From the NCBI RefSeq assembly GCF_025699125.1, contig NZ_JAILWC010000003.1:124001-188000 (forward strand): a stretch of DNA of 64,000 bases, written 5' to 3'. Below the pieces are notes generated by a model, which ran no database searches, was not told the origin of the DNA, and worked only from the letters and a program-made list of their open reading frames with translations. The position numbers were made by a program, and so were the translations under genes. The stretch comes from Nitrosopumilus sp. (GTDB lineage Archaea; Thermoproteota; Nitrososphaeria; Nitrososphaerales; Nitrosopumilaceae). Below are positions 17,034-25,123 of the stretch, piece after piece; position 1 is the first letter of the stretch; the number at the start of each line of letters is the position of its first letter.

Positions 17034-17945
17034 TCAATTAAAAAGAACTCTGGCTCCTTGATCATCTAATTCTGATTTTATTATTGAACCATCAGAATAT
17101 TTATGTAAAATTTCTAAAACATCATTTTCTTTCTCTTTTGGAATCATTGTAAAAACTGTTTCACCAAATAATGCAATTCCACATTTGATATTCTTTTGTG
17201 ATAACTCATCAACCAATTTTTGCATTCTTGGTGTCATAACATCTACATATTTTGCAAATTCTAAAGACATATCTTGAAAATGTTCATAATTTTTTGATTC
17301 TAATAACTTTTTTACCATTTTCCCACCTATGCCATTAATCTGTGATAAACGTTCTCTGATGAACTTATTTGTAGAAATTGGAGAGAAACATATCATCAAT
17401 ATAGTAATTTTATCTGTGAAAATTTTTTCAACACTCCCAATTCCAGGCGCACCTGGTTTAACACGAATTTCAAATCCTCCATGATATGAAGCTAAAACAT
17501 CTCCTAGTCCTGTTTTACAATTTACCTCTGCGTTATGTGCAATTTGTCCAATTCTTGTTTTATCCAATTTAGTATCAAGAGCTTGATCTAGTGCATAAGA
17601 TAACGATAAAGCAACAGCACTACTAGAACCTAAACCATACCCAACTGGAATCAAAATTTCATGTTCAATATCAAAAAATGTATCTGAAAATTCTCCAAGC
17701 TTTAAAAATTCATTTAAAACATATTCTGATACATCGGTTTTATCTGATTGATATCCTTTTGTTGTAATATGAAAATTTGATTGCTGATTATTTTTTGTAT
17801 TAATTTTTACTTTTGTAGTTACGCCATGTTTAATTGAAAATCCAGCGCCCATCGAACCTAAATTTTCTAAATTATTTTGAGAGTCCTCTAAATGAGCCTT
17901 GAAAAAACCTGTAATGTGGGCAGGACAAAATGCCTTAGCTTCCAT
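17034..17945 (-). CDS. Pantoate kinase (GHMP family)
   Basis: The 303-residue GHMP kinase has AFCPAHITGFFKAH at the N-terminus, the ATP-binding PVGYGLGSSSAVALSLSYAL (about residues 101-120), and NCKTGLGDVLASYHGGFEIR. These match archaeal pantoate kinase, which phosphorylates pantoate before ligation to beta-alanine. The first gene of the leftward CoA operon, it is followed by the synthetase, panB and coaBC, which supports the assignment over other GHMP kinases. Its start region faces the PhoU-like gene across about 65 nt with A/T boxes. Confidence 0.9.
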   Translation of the reverse strand: MEAKAFCPAHITGFFKAHLEDSQNNLENLGSMGAGFSIKHGVTTKVKINTKNNQQSNFHITTKGYQSDKTDVSEYVLNEFLKLGEFSDTFFDIEHEILIPVGYGLGSSSAVALSLSYALDQALDTKLDKTRIGQIAHNAEVNCKTGLGDVLASYHGGFEIRVKPGAPGIGSVEKIFTDKITILMICFSPISTNKFIRERLSQINGIGGKMVKKLLESKNYEHFQDMSLEFAKYVDVMTPRMQKLVDELSQKNIKCGIALFGETVFTMIPKEKENDVLEILHKYSDGSIIKSELDDQGARVLFN

Positions 17946-18010
17946 TGATCTCAGTTTAAATTTTACACAAAATATAAGAATATGGTTTAAATTAATTAAA
18001 TTAGTATAAA

Positions 18011-18991
18011 TTGACTAAATTTATTCGACGCCTACAAAAAATTGGAAGCACCATCCTAGTGTCATTGCCAAAAGAATGGATTGATGCAAACAATCTAGAT
18101 AAATCCAGTCAGGTTGAGATTGAAACTGGACATGATAGCATTTCAATATCTCTAAACAAAGAATCACGTACAACAAAAGAACTAGTTATTTCATATCCAT
18201 TACCAAAAGAGGAAAACATAGTAGCTGACATTACAGGTGCTTACCTTTTAGGATATGATGTATTCAAAATAAATTCCAAATCCAGCATACCAGGAGAAGA
18301 TAGAGAAAAAATTCGTAATTCAATGAGAAGATTAGTAGGTATGGAAATCATTGAAGAGGATGCATCTCATATCAATATGCAATTTCTTTTAGATGCAACA
18401 ACACTTGATCCAGAAAAAATTCTAAAGAGAATGAGTTCAATTGCACTTGGAATGTATGATGACGCATCAAAAGGATTAATTTCAGATGATAAATCTAATT
18501 TAGAAACATTATCAAAACGTGATGTCGAAGTGAATCGACAATATTTTTTGTTAGTTCGTTTAATCCGAAGTGCGCTTGTTGATAAAAAATTAGCTAATGC
18601 ATTTAATTTAGAAAATATTGATGTACTTGATTATAGGGTTGCAGCAAATCTTCTTGAAAATGCTGGTGATTCTATAGTTGAACTTTCAAATTTTATTTAC
18701 AAATCAACTTTATCACAAGAGCATTCAAAAAAGATTTTTGATATGGTAAAAGATTTTAGCATACTTGCAGAAAAATCAATTGATGCATTTACAAAACCTG
18801 ATAGACTTTTAGCAATTGAAGCAATATCATTACATAAAAAATATGAACAAAATTTAAGTAAATTAAGAATTGCATTAGGAAATAAAAAACAAATTCCAAT
18901 TGAATTTCTTGATTTAGTCTATATGTATGAAAAAATTGCACAATCTTGGGCCGACGTTGCAGATCTTGTTAAACCAATCTATAATGAATGA
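18011..18991 (+). CDS. PhoU-like phosphate regulator with N-terminal AbrB domain
   Basis: The 326-residue protein starts at TTG with an AbrB/SpoVT swapped-hairpin domain (RRLQKIGSTILVSLPKEWID, residues 5-24), followed by two all-helical PhoU repeats. Archaeal proteins of this layout are linked to phosphate uptake control; the AbrB domain suggests DNA or protein binding. No pst transporter genes are adjacent here. The TATA-like AAATTAATTAAATT stretch lies directly upstream. It converges with the Nudix gene with no gap. Confidence 0.85.
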   Translation: MTKFIRRLQKIGSTILVSLPKEWIDANNLDKSSQVEIETGHDSISISLNKESRTTKELVISYPLPKEENIVADITGAYLLGYDVFKINSKSSIPGEDREKIRNSMRRLVGMEIIEEDASHINMQFLLDATTLDPEKILKRMSSIALGMYDDASKGLISDDKSNLETLSKRDVEVNRQYFLLVRLIRSALVDKKLANAFNLENIDVLDYRVAANLLENAGDSIVELSNFIYKSTLSQEHSKKIFDMVKDFSILAEKSIDAFTKPDRLLAIEAISLHKKYEQNLSKLRIALGNKKQIPIEFLDLVYMYEKIAQSWADVADLVKPIYNE

Positions 18992-19507
18992 TTAGTAAAG
19001 TTTCTTTTTGGCTGCATAAGTCAAAACCGCACATATTGTTTTTGAATCTTGAATTTTTCCAGATTTAATTAATTTCAATAGTTTCTTCAAATCCATTTTT
19101 ATAACTGACAAAATCTCATCTTCATCTAGTTTCAAATCTGCAATTTTCTTTAATCCTGAGGCTACAAAACAATGAATTATCTCTGTGTTATAACCTATAG
19201 ATGGATAATATGTAATGAGGGGCGTCATCTTTTTTGCTCTATATCCAGTCTCTTCTTCTAATTCTCTGTGGGCACATTTTATTGGTTCTTCTTTTTTTTC
19301 TAAAGTTCCTGCAGGGATTTCTAATACGTATCCATGAGGAAATCTATGTTGTTTTACAAGAATGATCTTTTCTTCATCATCAAAGGCAAGCATTGCAGCA
19401 GCTCCTCTATGTTCTATCATTTCACGTTTTACTTTCCTTCCTTCTATTTTACCATCATAAACACTAAGGCCTAAAATTTTTCCTTCATAGATCTTCTTTT
19501 TCTTCAT
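18992..19507 (-). CDS. Nudix hydrolase, ADP-ribose pyrophosphatase type
   Basis: The 171-residue protein contains the Nudix box: G at the start of GTLEKKEEP, then RELEEETGY, fitting Gx5Ex7RExxEExG (about residues 66-88). Upstream GAAAMLAFDDEEKIILVKQH and the PHGYVLEIPAGT loop are typical of ADP-ribose pyrophosphatases (NudF group), which cleave ADP-ribose into AMP and ribose 5-phosphate. The downstream YYPSIGYNTEIIHCFVA loop agrees. It stands alone, leftward, with the Lrp-like regulator gene just upstream on the same strand (26 nt). Confidence 0.88.
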   Translation of the reverse strand: MKKKKIYEGKILGLSVYDGKIEGRKVKREMIEHRGAAAMLAFDDEEKIILVKQHRFPHGYVLEIPAGTLEKKEEPIKCAHRELEEETGYRAKKMTPLITYYPSIGYNTEIIHCFVASGLKKIADLKLDEDEILSVIKMDLKKLLKLIKSGKIQDSKTICAVLTYAAKKKLY

Positions 19508-19532
19508 CTAAAATCTTAGAAATTATTATTAT

Positions 19533-20435
19533 TTAATTTGTTTGATAAGTTAGATGTAATTTTGATGATTTCTTAAAATCTTTAATAGCTTTTTCTAACC
19601 ATTTGATATGAAATGAAATTTTCTTAGGAATAAACAAGTCTGCTGATTTTACATTCTTAACAGTTCTAACTTTTTGTGTTATTTCATCCATTTTGAAAAT
19701 ATTATCACTATACATAAACAAAACTATTTGATTTTTAGCAATAAATGGAATTTGTAAATATGATTTTGAAAATATTCTGTTCATATTTTCTATTGTTTCT
19801 TTAAGATCTCCATCTATCCAAGTTAATATGGCATGAGGAATATATCTTTCAATTTTTTTTGGATCATAAATCACTGTAAACTGAACTCCATCATTTTCTT
19901 GTAGTTTTTCAATGCATCTGGTAATTGTTTTTGTGGACATGTTTGTCTTTTCTGCAATTGTTTCAATTTTCGCTATGGGGTTTTTGATTAATTTATCTAG
20001 TATCTCTAAATCTGTTTTAGTAAGATTTGAATTAAATCCAGGATTCTCTGCTTCAAAAATAGACAAAACTCTAACATCTTTCATCAATTTATTTGCAAGT
20101 TGAATTTTTTGTTCCATGTTATCTTTTACAACAATACTACAAACAGTAATTCCACCTACACATGGAACAACAAAAAATGGTTCCCCTACAAGGACTATCT
20201 GATCTAAAATTTCATTAATATCTTCACCTGATACTACAAAATACAAAACACCATATCCCAAAACAGGAGGTTCAACTTTAATGAAAAATTCTTCAATAAT
20301 TTTCATTTCTTCCATTTTTCGAATTCTTGCACGCACTGCTCCTCCAGAAATCCCTAATTCCATTCCAATTTGTCTATCTGACTCTCTACAATTATTCAAT
20401 AATCTGCTTAGAATTTTCATATCTAAATTGTCCAT
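19533..20435 (-). CDS. Lrp/AsnC-family regulator with two HTH domains
   Basis: The 300-residue protein starts with DNLDMKILSRLLNNCRESDR and GISGGAVRARIRKMEEMKII, an Lrp/AsnC winged helix at residues 2-47. A second HTH lies near residues 140-185 (KTDLEILDKLIKNPIAKIET and MSTKTITRCIEKL), each followed by an alpha-beta domain. Duplicated Lrp-type proteins are common in thaumarchaea. It is divergent from the ABC permease gene, which makes that exporter operon a plausible target, but this is only positional. Confidence 0.82.
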   Translation of the reverse strand: MDNLDMKILSRLLNNCRESDRQIGMELGISGGAVRARIRKMEEMKIIEEFFIKVEPPVLGYGVLYFVVSGEDINEILDQIVLVGEPFFVVPCVGGITVCSIVVKDNMEQKIQLANKLMKDVRVLSIFEAENPGFNSNLTKTDLEILDKLIKNPIAKIETIAEKTNMSTKTITRCIEKLQENDGVQFTVIYDPKKIERYIPHAILTWIDGDLKETIENMNRIFSKSYLQIPFIAKNQIVLFMYSDNIFKMDEITQKVRTVKNVKSADLFIPKKISFHIKWLEKAIKDFKKSSKLHLTYQTN

Positions 20436-20550
20436 TATATCACCTAGACCAACTCAATAAAATAAAAAACCAACTAATATGATATAAAACTGTCTATTTT
20501 GTTAGCAGATATATCAAATATATTAAATATCAGACTATTTTATAATTTTT

Positions 20551-21738
20551 GTGGAATATAGGTTACGATTAGCAAAACGAATGCTGTTCAACAAAAAAGG
20601 CAGTTTGATTGGAGCAGTATTGGCAGTAACGATTGGAATTTTAGTAATTCATGTAAACTTTGTAATTTTTCAGGGACTCTTTGATGCAATTGTTAGGGAT
20701 ATCAGTGATTATCGAAATGGTGATATTCTTGTCACTGATGATGCAGATTTTATTGATAAATCTGATTTGTCTCTTGTGAATTGGTTTGAAAGAATTCCCT
20801 ATGTTGAAGCTGCAACTCCGCGGCTTTCATCGACGGCAGAAATGAATATGACTAAAAGTGGAAAATTAGTAGAAGAAACCAGAGTTCCTATTGTAGGTGT
20901 TGATCCATTCAGGGATATTCTTGCATCAACTGTTGCCCAAACTGTTACAGATGGTTCCTATGTTTTCTCTAGAAATTCTATAGTATTAGGATCAAATGTT
21001 GCAAGAGATCTTGGTGGAGCTCAAGTTGGTGATAGTGTTAAAGTTCTCATAGTTGATAGATATGGACAAGATCAAATTCGAAGATTTACCGTATCTGGAA
21101 TTGCTCAATCACCCGGTGGCCAAGGATTTGATTATACTGCTGTAGTACATATTGATACTTTACGTGATATGATGAATAGACATGGTGACACAGGATCTCT
21201 AATAGTAAAACTTAATGATCCATCAAAGGCATTTGAAGTAAAAGAGTTCTTCTTAAGATCATTCCCAAATGATGATTTTATTGCAGAAACCATAGAAGAA
21301 TCAGCTGAACAACAATTAGCTGGTTTTAGATCAGGTATTGCAATGATTAACATGATTGGATATTTTGGAATGATGTCATCAGCATTTGCAATTGTTACAA
21401 TTCAAATGATGTTAGTAAATGGTAAAACAAGAGAAATTGGAGTAATGAGAGCAATAGGAGCTAAACGAAAAGATATTTTGATAATTTTTATTTTCCAAGG
21501 AATGATTATTGGAGCAATAGGAGCTGGTGTGGGTACTGCGGCAGGATTGGGCTACACATTTTATGCCAAGGAAACAAAAATGTCTTTTAATAACAGTCTA
21601 CCTCTTGAAGTAAGCTATAACTGGGAAAAAATTATACAAACAGCATTAACGTCATTTGTTTTGGCAATTATTGCATCATTATATCCCTCATATAGAGCAA
21701 CAAAATTGTTACCAGTGGAGGCGATGAGAACTGTCTAA
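20551..21738 (+). CDS. ABC transporter permease, MacB/FtsX (LolC/E-like) family
   Basis: The 395-residue protein starts at GTG. It has one N-terminal helix (about 18-40), a large extracytoplasmic domain (about 41-265) and three C-terminal helices, with GKTREIGVMRAIGAKRKDIL between helices 2 and 3, the FtsX/MacB signature that contacts the ATPase. YPSYRATKLLPVEAMRTV is the standard C-terminus. It is a type VII 'mechanotransmission' permease rather than a channel. The ATPase gene overlaps its 3' end and a surface protein gene follows, forming a three-gene operon. Substrate unknown. Confidence 0.9.
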   Translation: MEYRLRLAKRMLFNKKGSLIGAVLAVTIGILVIHVNFVIFQGLFDAIVRDISDYRNGDILVTDDADFIDKSDLSLVNWFERIPYVEAATPRLSSTAEMNMTKSGKLVEETRVPIVGVDPFRDILASTVAQTVTDGSYVFSRNSIVLGSNVARDLGGAQVGDSVKVLIVDRYGQDQIRRFTVSGIAQSPGGQGFDYTAVVHIDTLRDMMNRHGDTGSLIVKLNDPSKAFEVKEFFLRSFPNDDFIAETIEESAEQQLAGFRSGIAMINMIGYFGMMSSAFAIVTIQMMLVNGKTREIGVMRAIGAKRKDILIIFIFQGMIIGAIGAGVGTAAGLGYTFYAKETKMSFNNSLPLEVSYNWEKIIQTALTSFVLAIIASLYPSYRATKLLPVEAMRTV

Positions 21739-22435
21739 AGTACTTGAAATAAGTAATCTAAGTAAGATTTACGGTGAAGGAGAAAACAAAGTAAAAGCTC
21801 TTGATGATGTATCATTTTCAATTGAGAAAGGAGAAATTGTTCTAATTGTGGGAAGTTCTGGTTCTGGTAAATCTACTTTGCTTAACATGATTGGATTATT
21901 AGATCGTCCTACAAACGGAAAAATTTTCATTGATAACATTGATACTACAACCCTTGATGACAACAACGTTTCATCATTTAGAAATAAAAAATTAGGATTC
22001 ATCTTCCAATTTTCAAATTTATTAAGTGATCTTACAGTTTTAGAAAACATTTTGTTACCAAGGCAAATTGCTGGAACCAATCATACATCAGAAAAAGATG
22101 CAAGAGATTTACTAAAGGCCGTGGGACTAGAGGATCAAATGAATAAACGAGCAAACAAAATTTCTGGTGGACAAGCTCAAAGAGTAGCAATTGCTAGAGG
22201 ATTAATCAATAAACCCTCAATTGTTTTAGCAGATGAACCAACTGGTAACCTTGATTCTGTAACTTCAGAAACCATAGTTCAATTAATGAAATCAATGGCA
22301 AAAAAACTAAATCAAACATTTGTTATAGTCACTCACGATAGACAGCATTTTGGTGATGTAGACAAAGTAATCACTATCAAAGATGGTAGAGCATTCGAAG
22401 GTGATCACCCCTCAAAAATGGAAGTAACTGCATAA
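21731..22435 (+). CDS. ABC transporter ATPase, LolD/MacB type, probable CTG start
   Basis: The conserved protein begins LSKVLEISNLSKIYGEGE, standard for LolD-type ATPases, with Walker A GSSGSGKST, signature ISGGQAQRVAIARG, Walker B IVLADEPTGNLDS and switch His THDR. An in-frame TGA at 21725 limits the start. Between it and Walker A there is no ATG or TTG; the only GTG (21848) lies in Walker A itself and would delete the nucleotide site. The best start is CTG at 21731 (234 residues, 8-nt overlap with the permease); ATA at 21746 is another option. A base error or a non-canonical start are both possible. Confidence 0.85.
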   Translation: MSKVLEISNLSKIYGEGENKVKALDDVSFSIEKGEIVLIVGSSGSGKSTLLNMIGLLDRPTNGKIFIDNIDTTTLDDNNVSSFRNKKLGFIFQFSNLLSDLTVLENILLPRQIAGTNHTSEKDARDLLKAVGLEDQMNKRANKISGGQAQRVAIARGLINKPSIVLADEPTGNLDSVTSETIVQLMKSMAKKLNQTFVIVTHDRQHFGDVDKVITIKDGRAFEGDHPSKMEVTA

Positions 22436-23739
22436 TGATTCTAAAGATTATGTTTGCATTATTTGTAATTGGACTTGTGCCATTTATTTTTGAAAACTCT
22501 TATGCTCAAATAAAATCAGGCGGTTTTGGTGATTCTCCATTTGAAAGAGATTTTGGCGATGTAAAATTTTTAGATGCTTATTTTGGAACAATAAATGAGA
22601 AAATTGAAGTAGACTCAGGAGATAGTAACGTTCCATTTACAGTAGTATTTGCAAATGTGGGCACACAGGATATTACAGGTATTAGAGGCCAGTTGTCATT
22701 ACCATTAGGTTTCTCTGCATCTGATGGTCCCGGCTCAATAATCCGTGCTGATAGCGATTCTAATTCTTTGGCTGGAGAAAATTTCTATCTCACATTTTTT
22801 GTAAATCTTGATAAAAATATAAGAATTCAACAGTATCCTGGAACTGTAAAAGTTGATTATTCTAGATTAAGAGAATCTGGAGTTAGAACAGCATTTGCAG
22901 ATTTTGATTTCAAAGTAACTGGCGATAGTGTGATCAATGTAAAAGCAATAGAGCCATTTCTTACTTCATTAAGAACCAATGACGTAGTTATTGAAATTTC
23001 AAATAATGGAACTGCACCAATTTCTGGTGTAGATATAACTGCAACTAACACACAAACCGAATTGGCTTCTACATCATCATCAATTACCAATATAGAAAAT
23101 GTTGTAATTTTAGAATCAAGCTGGGATATTGGAAACATTGATCCGAAATCTGTAAGATATCTTACAGCAACAGTTTATGTTCCAGAATCACTTAGAGGAG
23201 ATACACTAAGACTTCCTTTGTCTATCTCATACTTTAATACCCATGGAGATGAAAAAGTCATTTCAAAAATTGTAGACTTTTACATTAAAGGATTAATTGA
23301 TCTTACTATTTTCAACATAGATGTAATTGATTTGTCTGGTAAACAAATGGTTATTGGAGAAATAATTAATGAAGGAAATGAAGATGGATTATTTGGTTTT
23401 GTAACAATTGAACCTCGTGGTAATTCTAATATCAAATCAAGTACTCAATTCATTGATGAGATTGAAGTTGACGCACCAGTACCATTTAATGTTCCGATAG
23501 AATTTGATGGAGAGCCCAGATATGGAGAACATGACATTACTATAACTATAAGATACAAAGACAGTACTAGAGATGAAGTATTTTTAACACATGATGCAAC
23601 CATCCTTGTTAAAGAACCATCAAATGATAATAGTGGTAACCTTGATTCAACTTTGATCGTCATTCCAATTATTCTGGCAGTTGGTGCTGGAATCTTTATT
23701 GTTCGTAGGCGTAAAAAAGCCAAAATTGAGACTAATTAA
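22435..23739 (+). CDS. Secreted S-layer-like (COG1361-type) protein of the ABC operon
   Basis: The 434-residue protein starts inside the ATPase stop (TAATG), so the two are translationally coupled. It has a signal peptide (about 1-24), repeated Ig/CARDB-like beta domains with phrases such as GTAPISGVDITATN and GEIINEGNEDGLFGFV, and a C-terminal membrane helix followed by VRRRKKAKIETN. This layout (COG1361) is common for archaeal surface proteins. Coupling to a MacB-like permease and ATPase suggests it is the extracytoplasmic partner, but this is inferred from gene order only. Confidence 0.78.
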   Translation: MILKIMFALFVIGLVPFIFENSYAQIKSGGFGDSPFERDFGDVKFLDAYFGTINEKIEVDSGDSNVPFTVVFANVGTQDITGIRGQLSLPLGFSASDGPGSIIRADSDSNSLAGENFYLTFFVNLDKNIRIQQYPGTVKVDYSRLRESGVRTAFADFDFKVTGDSVINVKAIEPFLTSLRTNDVVIEISNNGTAPISGVDITATNTQTELASTSSSITNIENVVILESSWDIGNIDPKSVRYLTATVYVPESLRGDTLRLPLSISYFNTHGDEKVISKIVDFYIKGLIDLTIFNIDVIDLSGKQMVIGEIINEGNEDGLFGFVTIEPRGNSNIKSSTQFIDEIEVDAPVPFNVPIEFDGEPRYGEHDITITIRYKDSTRDEVFLTHDATILVKEPSNDNSGNLDSTLIVIPIILAVGAGIFIVRRRKKAKIETN

Positions 23740-23782
23740 AGATTAATTTTTAATCCGAATTGTATACTTAAGGTTAGTTAAA

Positions 23783-24115
23783 TTGAGATCAAGTATTGTT
23801 ATTTTAATTGCAGTTGTAGTTGTGGGAAGTGTAGTGATAATTCTTGGATTTTTAACAAACCAAGAGTATGTAGAAATTTCTGAAATATCTAATCAATATG
23901 AAAAATTAGAAAATTACAAAAATGAATTAGAAAAAATGAATCAATACCATCAACAAATTCTAGAAGATTTAGAAAAACAAATCAAAAATTCTGATGATTC
24001 ATCCTTAGAACAAATTCGTAAAGAAATTGATATAGTGAAACGTGTTATTAACGACAATAAAGTAGAGCTCGAAAAAGTAATTGAAAGGCTATCTCAAACA
24101 GAATCTGCTCCATGA
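23783..24115 (+). CDS. Small membrane-anchored coiled-coil protein
   Basis: The 110-residue protein starts at TTG. One N-terminal membrane helix (about 4-24, SIVILIAVVVVGSVVIILGF) is followed by a long, charged heptad-like helix (ENYKNELEKMNQYHQQILED and onwards) up to the C-terminus. No family recognised. It lies 43 nt after the surface protein gene and may belong to the same operon. Confidence 0.65.
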   Translation: MRSSIVILIAVVVVGSVVIILGFLTNQEYVEISEISNQYEKLENYKNELEKMNQYHQQILEDLEKQIKNSDDSSLEQIRKEIDIVKRVINDNKVELEKVIERLSQTESAP

Positions 24116-24186
24116 ATTATTATTGATTCCATTTTTGGGAAATTTACATCATAATTATATCAAATCTAACAAAATTATAACTGGGT

Positions 24187-24255
24187 ATGGCAAAGGGTGT
24201 ATTTCTGTTTCTAGTAGGTAGTGTAGTTGGATTTATCACAACTCCTCTTCTTTGA
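24187..24255 (+). CDS. Possible 22-aa hydrophobic microprotein
   Basis: An ATG at 24187 opens MAKGVFLFLVGSVVGFITTP plus two Leu and a TGA. It is one membrane span. An A/T box (AATTATATC, 24153-24161) is centred about 29 nt before the ATG, as in many genes of this window. Very short frames arise by chance, so this is a candidate only. Confidence 0.3.
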   Translation: MAKGVFLFLVGSVVGFITTPLL

Positions 24256-24306
24256 ATATTCTTATTTTTTCTAAATTCATATTAGTTATTATCATTCTTT
24301 TTCTTA

Positions 24307-24495
24307 TTGGAAACTCATCACAAATTAACAATAATTGGTGTAGTTTTGTTGATTCTCACTTTTCTGATAAATAATTACCATCAGGAAGTTCATCCTGATG
24401 ATGAAATTAATTATGCTTATGTCACAGGTATTGGAATGTTAATTGCATTTTCAATTAGTTTTGTAATGTTTACAAAAGATCGATTAAAATCTTAA
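24307..24495 (+). CDS. Small two-helix membrane protein
   Basis: The 62-residue protein starts at TTG and has two membrane helices (about 8-23 and 42-55) joined by a short acidic loop (HPDDEINYAYVTG). The C-terminus KDRLKS is basic, so both ends are probably cytoplasmic. No family recognised. It stands between the coiled-coil protein and an unrelated 127-aa gene; the following 240 nt hold no gene I can support except the promoter of the next one. Confidence 0.55.
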   Translation: METHHKLTIIGVVLLILTFLINNYHQEVHPDDEINYAYVTGIGMLIAFSISFVMFTKDRLKS

Positions 24496-24706
24496 AATTA
24501 TTTTTACCTTTGATAGATTGAATAATACCGTTTTAGGGAAAAACCTCTCTATCCTACTATTTGATACAAACATGTTAAATTTGAATATTATATTCTCGTA
24601 GAAATTATTAATTAGATCTAAATACTAATTTGTAAAATTTTTGTCTAATCGTTACCAAAGCATAATTCATTTCTGGTCTTAGATTTAGGCACTTTGAATA
24701 CCGTAA

Positions 24707-24716
24707 GATTATAAGC
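24707..24716 (+). promoter_or_regulatory. TATA-like box before 24737
   Basis: GATTATAAGC is centred about 26 nt before the ATG of the 127-aa gene, the spacing expected for a leaderless archaeal transcript. Confidence 0.5.
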
Positions 24717-24736
24717 AATTACTAGATCTTGCGATT

Positions 24737-25120
24737 ATGCCTGGGGATGAGATTGAAGTCCCAAAGGAATTAAGAGAATTCATGCTTGAAGGAGCAGAAG
24801 AAACATTCCTTGGACAAAAAAATGGAGCAAAAAAACAATATCGTTATGGTAATTTACACATTAGAGAATATGATGAGAAATTTCTTCTTCATACTGATAA
24901 AATTGATCCAAGAAAAGATCCTATTGGACATTTAGTTCATGATGCCCCTGAAATTTTGGTTGGTCTTGCATGTGCAATCTTTGGTGGTTCACAAGTCACA
25001 AAAAAAATTCTTAATAACAACTCAAAAAAGAAATCTTTTGCTTCTGGTTTACTTTCATCAATTATTATTGGATATCTGGGATATTCTGCAACTAAAAAAA
25101 TTAAAAATTATTGGGAATGA
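24737..25120 (+). CDS. Conserved-looking membrane-associated protein next to ABC1 kinase
   Basis: The 127-residue protein has an acidic N-terminus (MPGDEIEVPKELREFMLEGA), a strand region (KQYRYGNLHIREYDEKFLLH), then two short hydrophobic stretches (LVGLACAIFGGSQ and GLLSSIIIGYLGYSA). No family is recognised. It ends 3 nt before the ABC1 kinase start, so the two are very likely co-transcribed and may act together on a membrane lipid or quinone process; that link is inferred. Confidence 0.65.
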   Translation: MPGDEIEVPKELREFMLEGAEETFLGQKNGAKKQYRYGNLHIREYDEKFLLHTDKIDPRKDPIGHLVHDAPEILVGLACAIFGGSQVTKKILNNNSKKKSFASGLLSSIIIGYLGYSATKKIKNYWE

Positions 25121-25123
25121 ATA

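Noticed and set aside
21848-22435. GTG at 21848 as the ATPase start
   Set aside because: It would start in the Walker A loop and remove the conserved first strands, giving a non-functional ATPase beside an intact permease.
24496-24736. A non-coding RNA in the 240-nt gap
   Set aside because: I searched for C/D box motifs, tRNA arms and strong hairpins and found only the promoter of the next gene.
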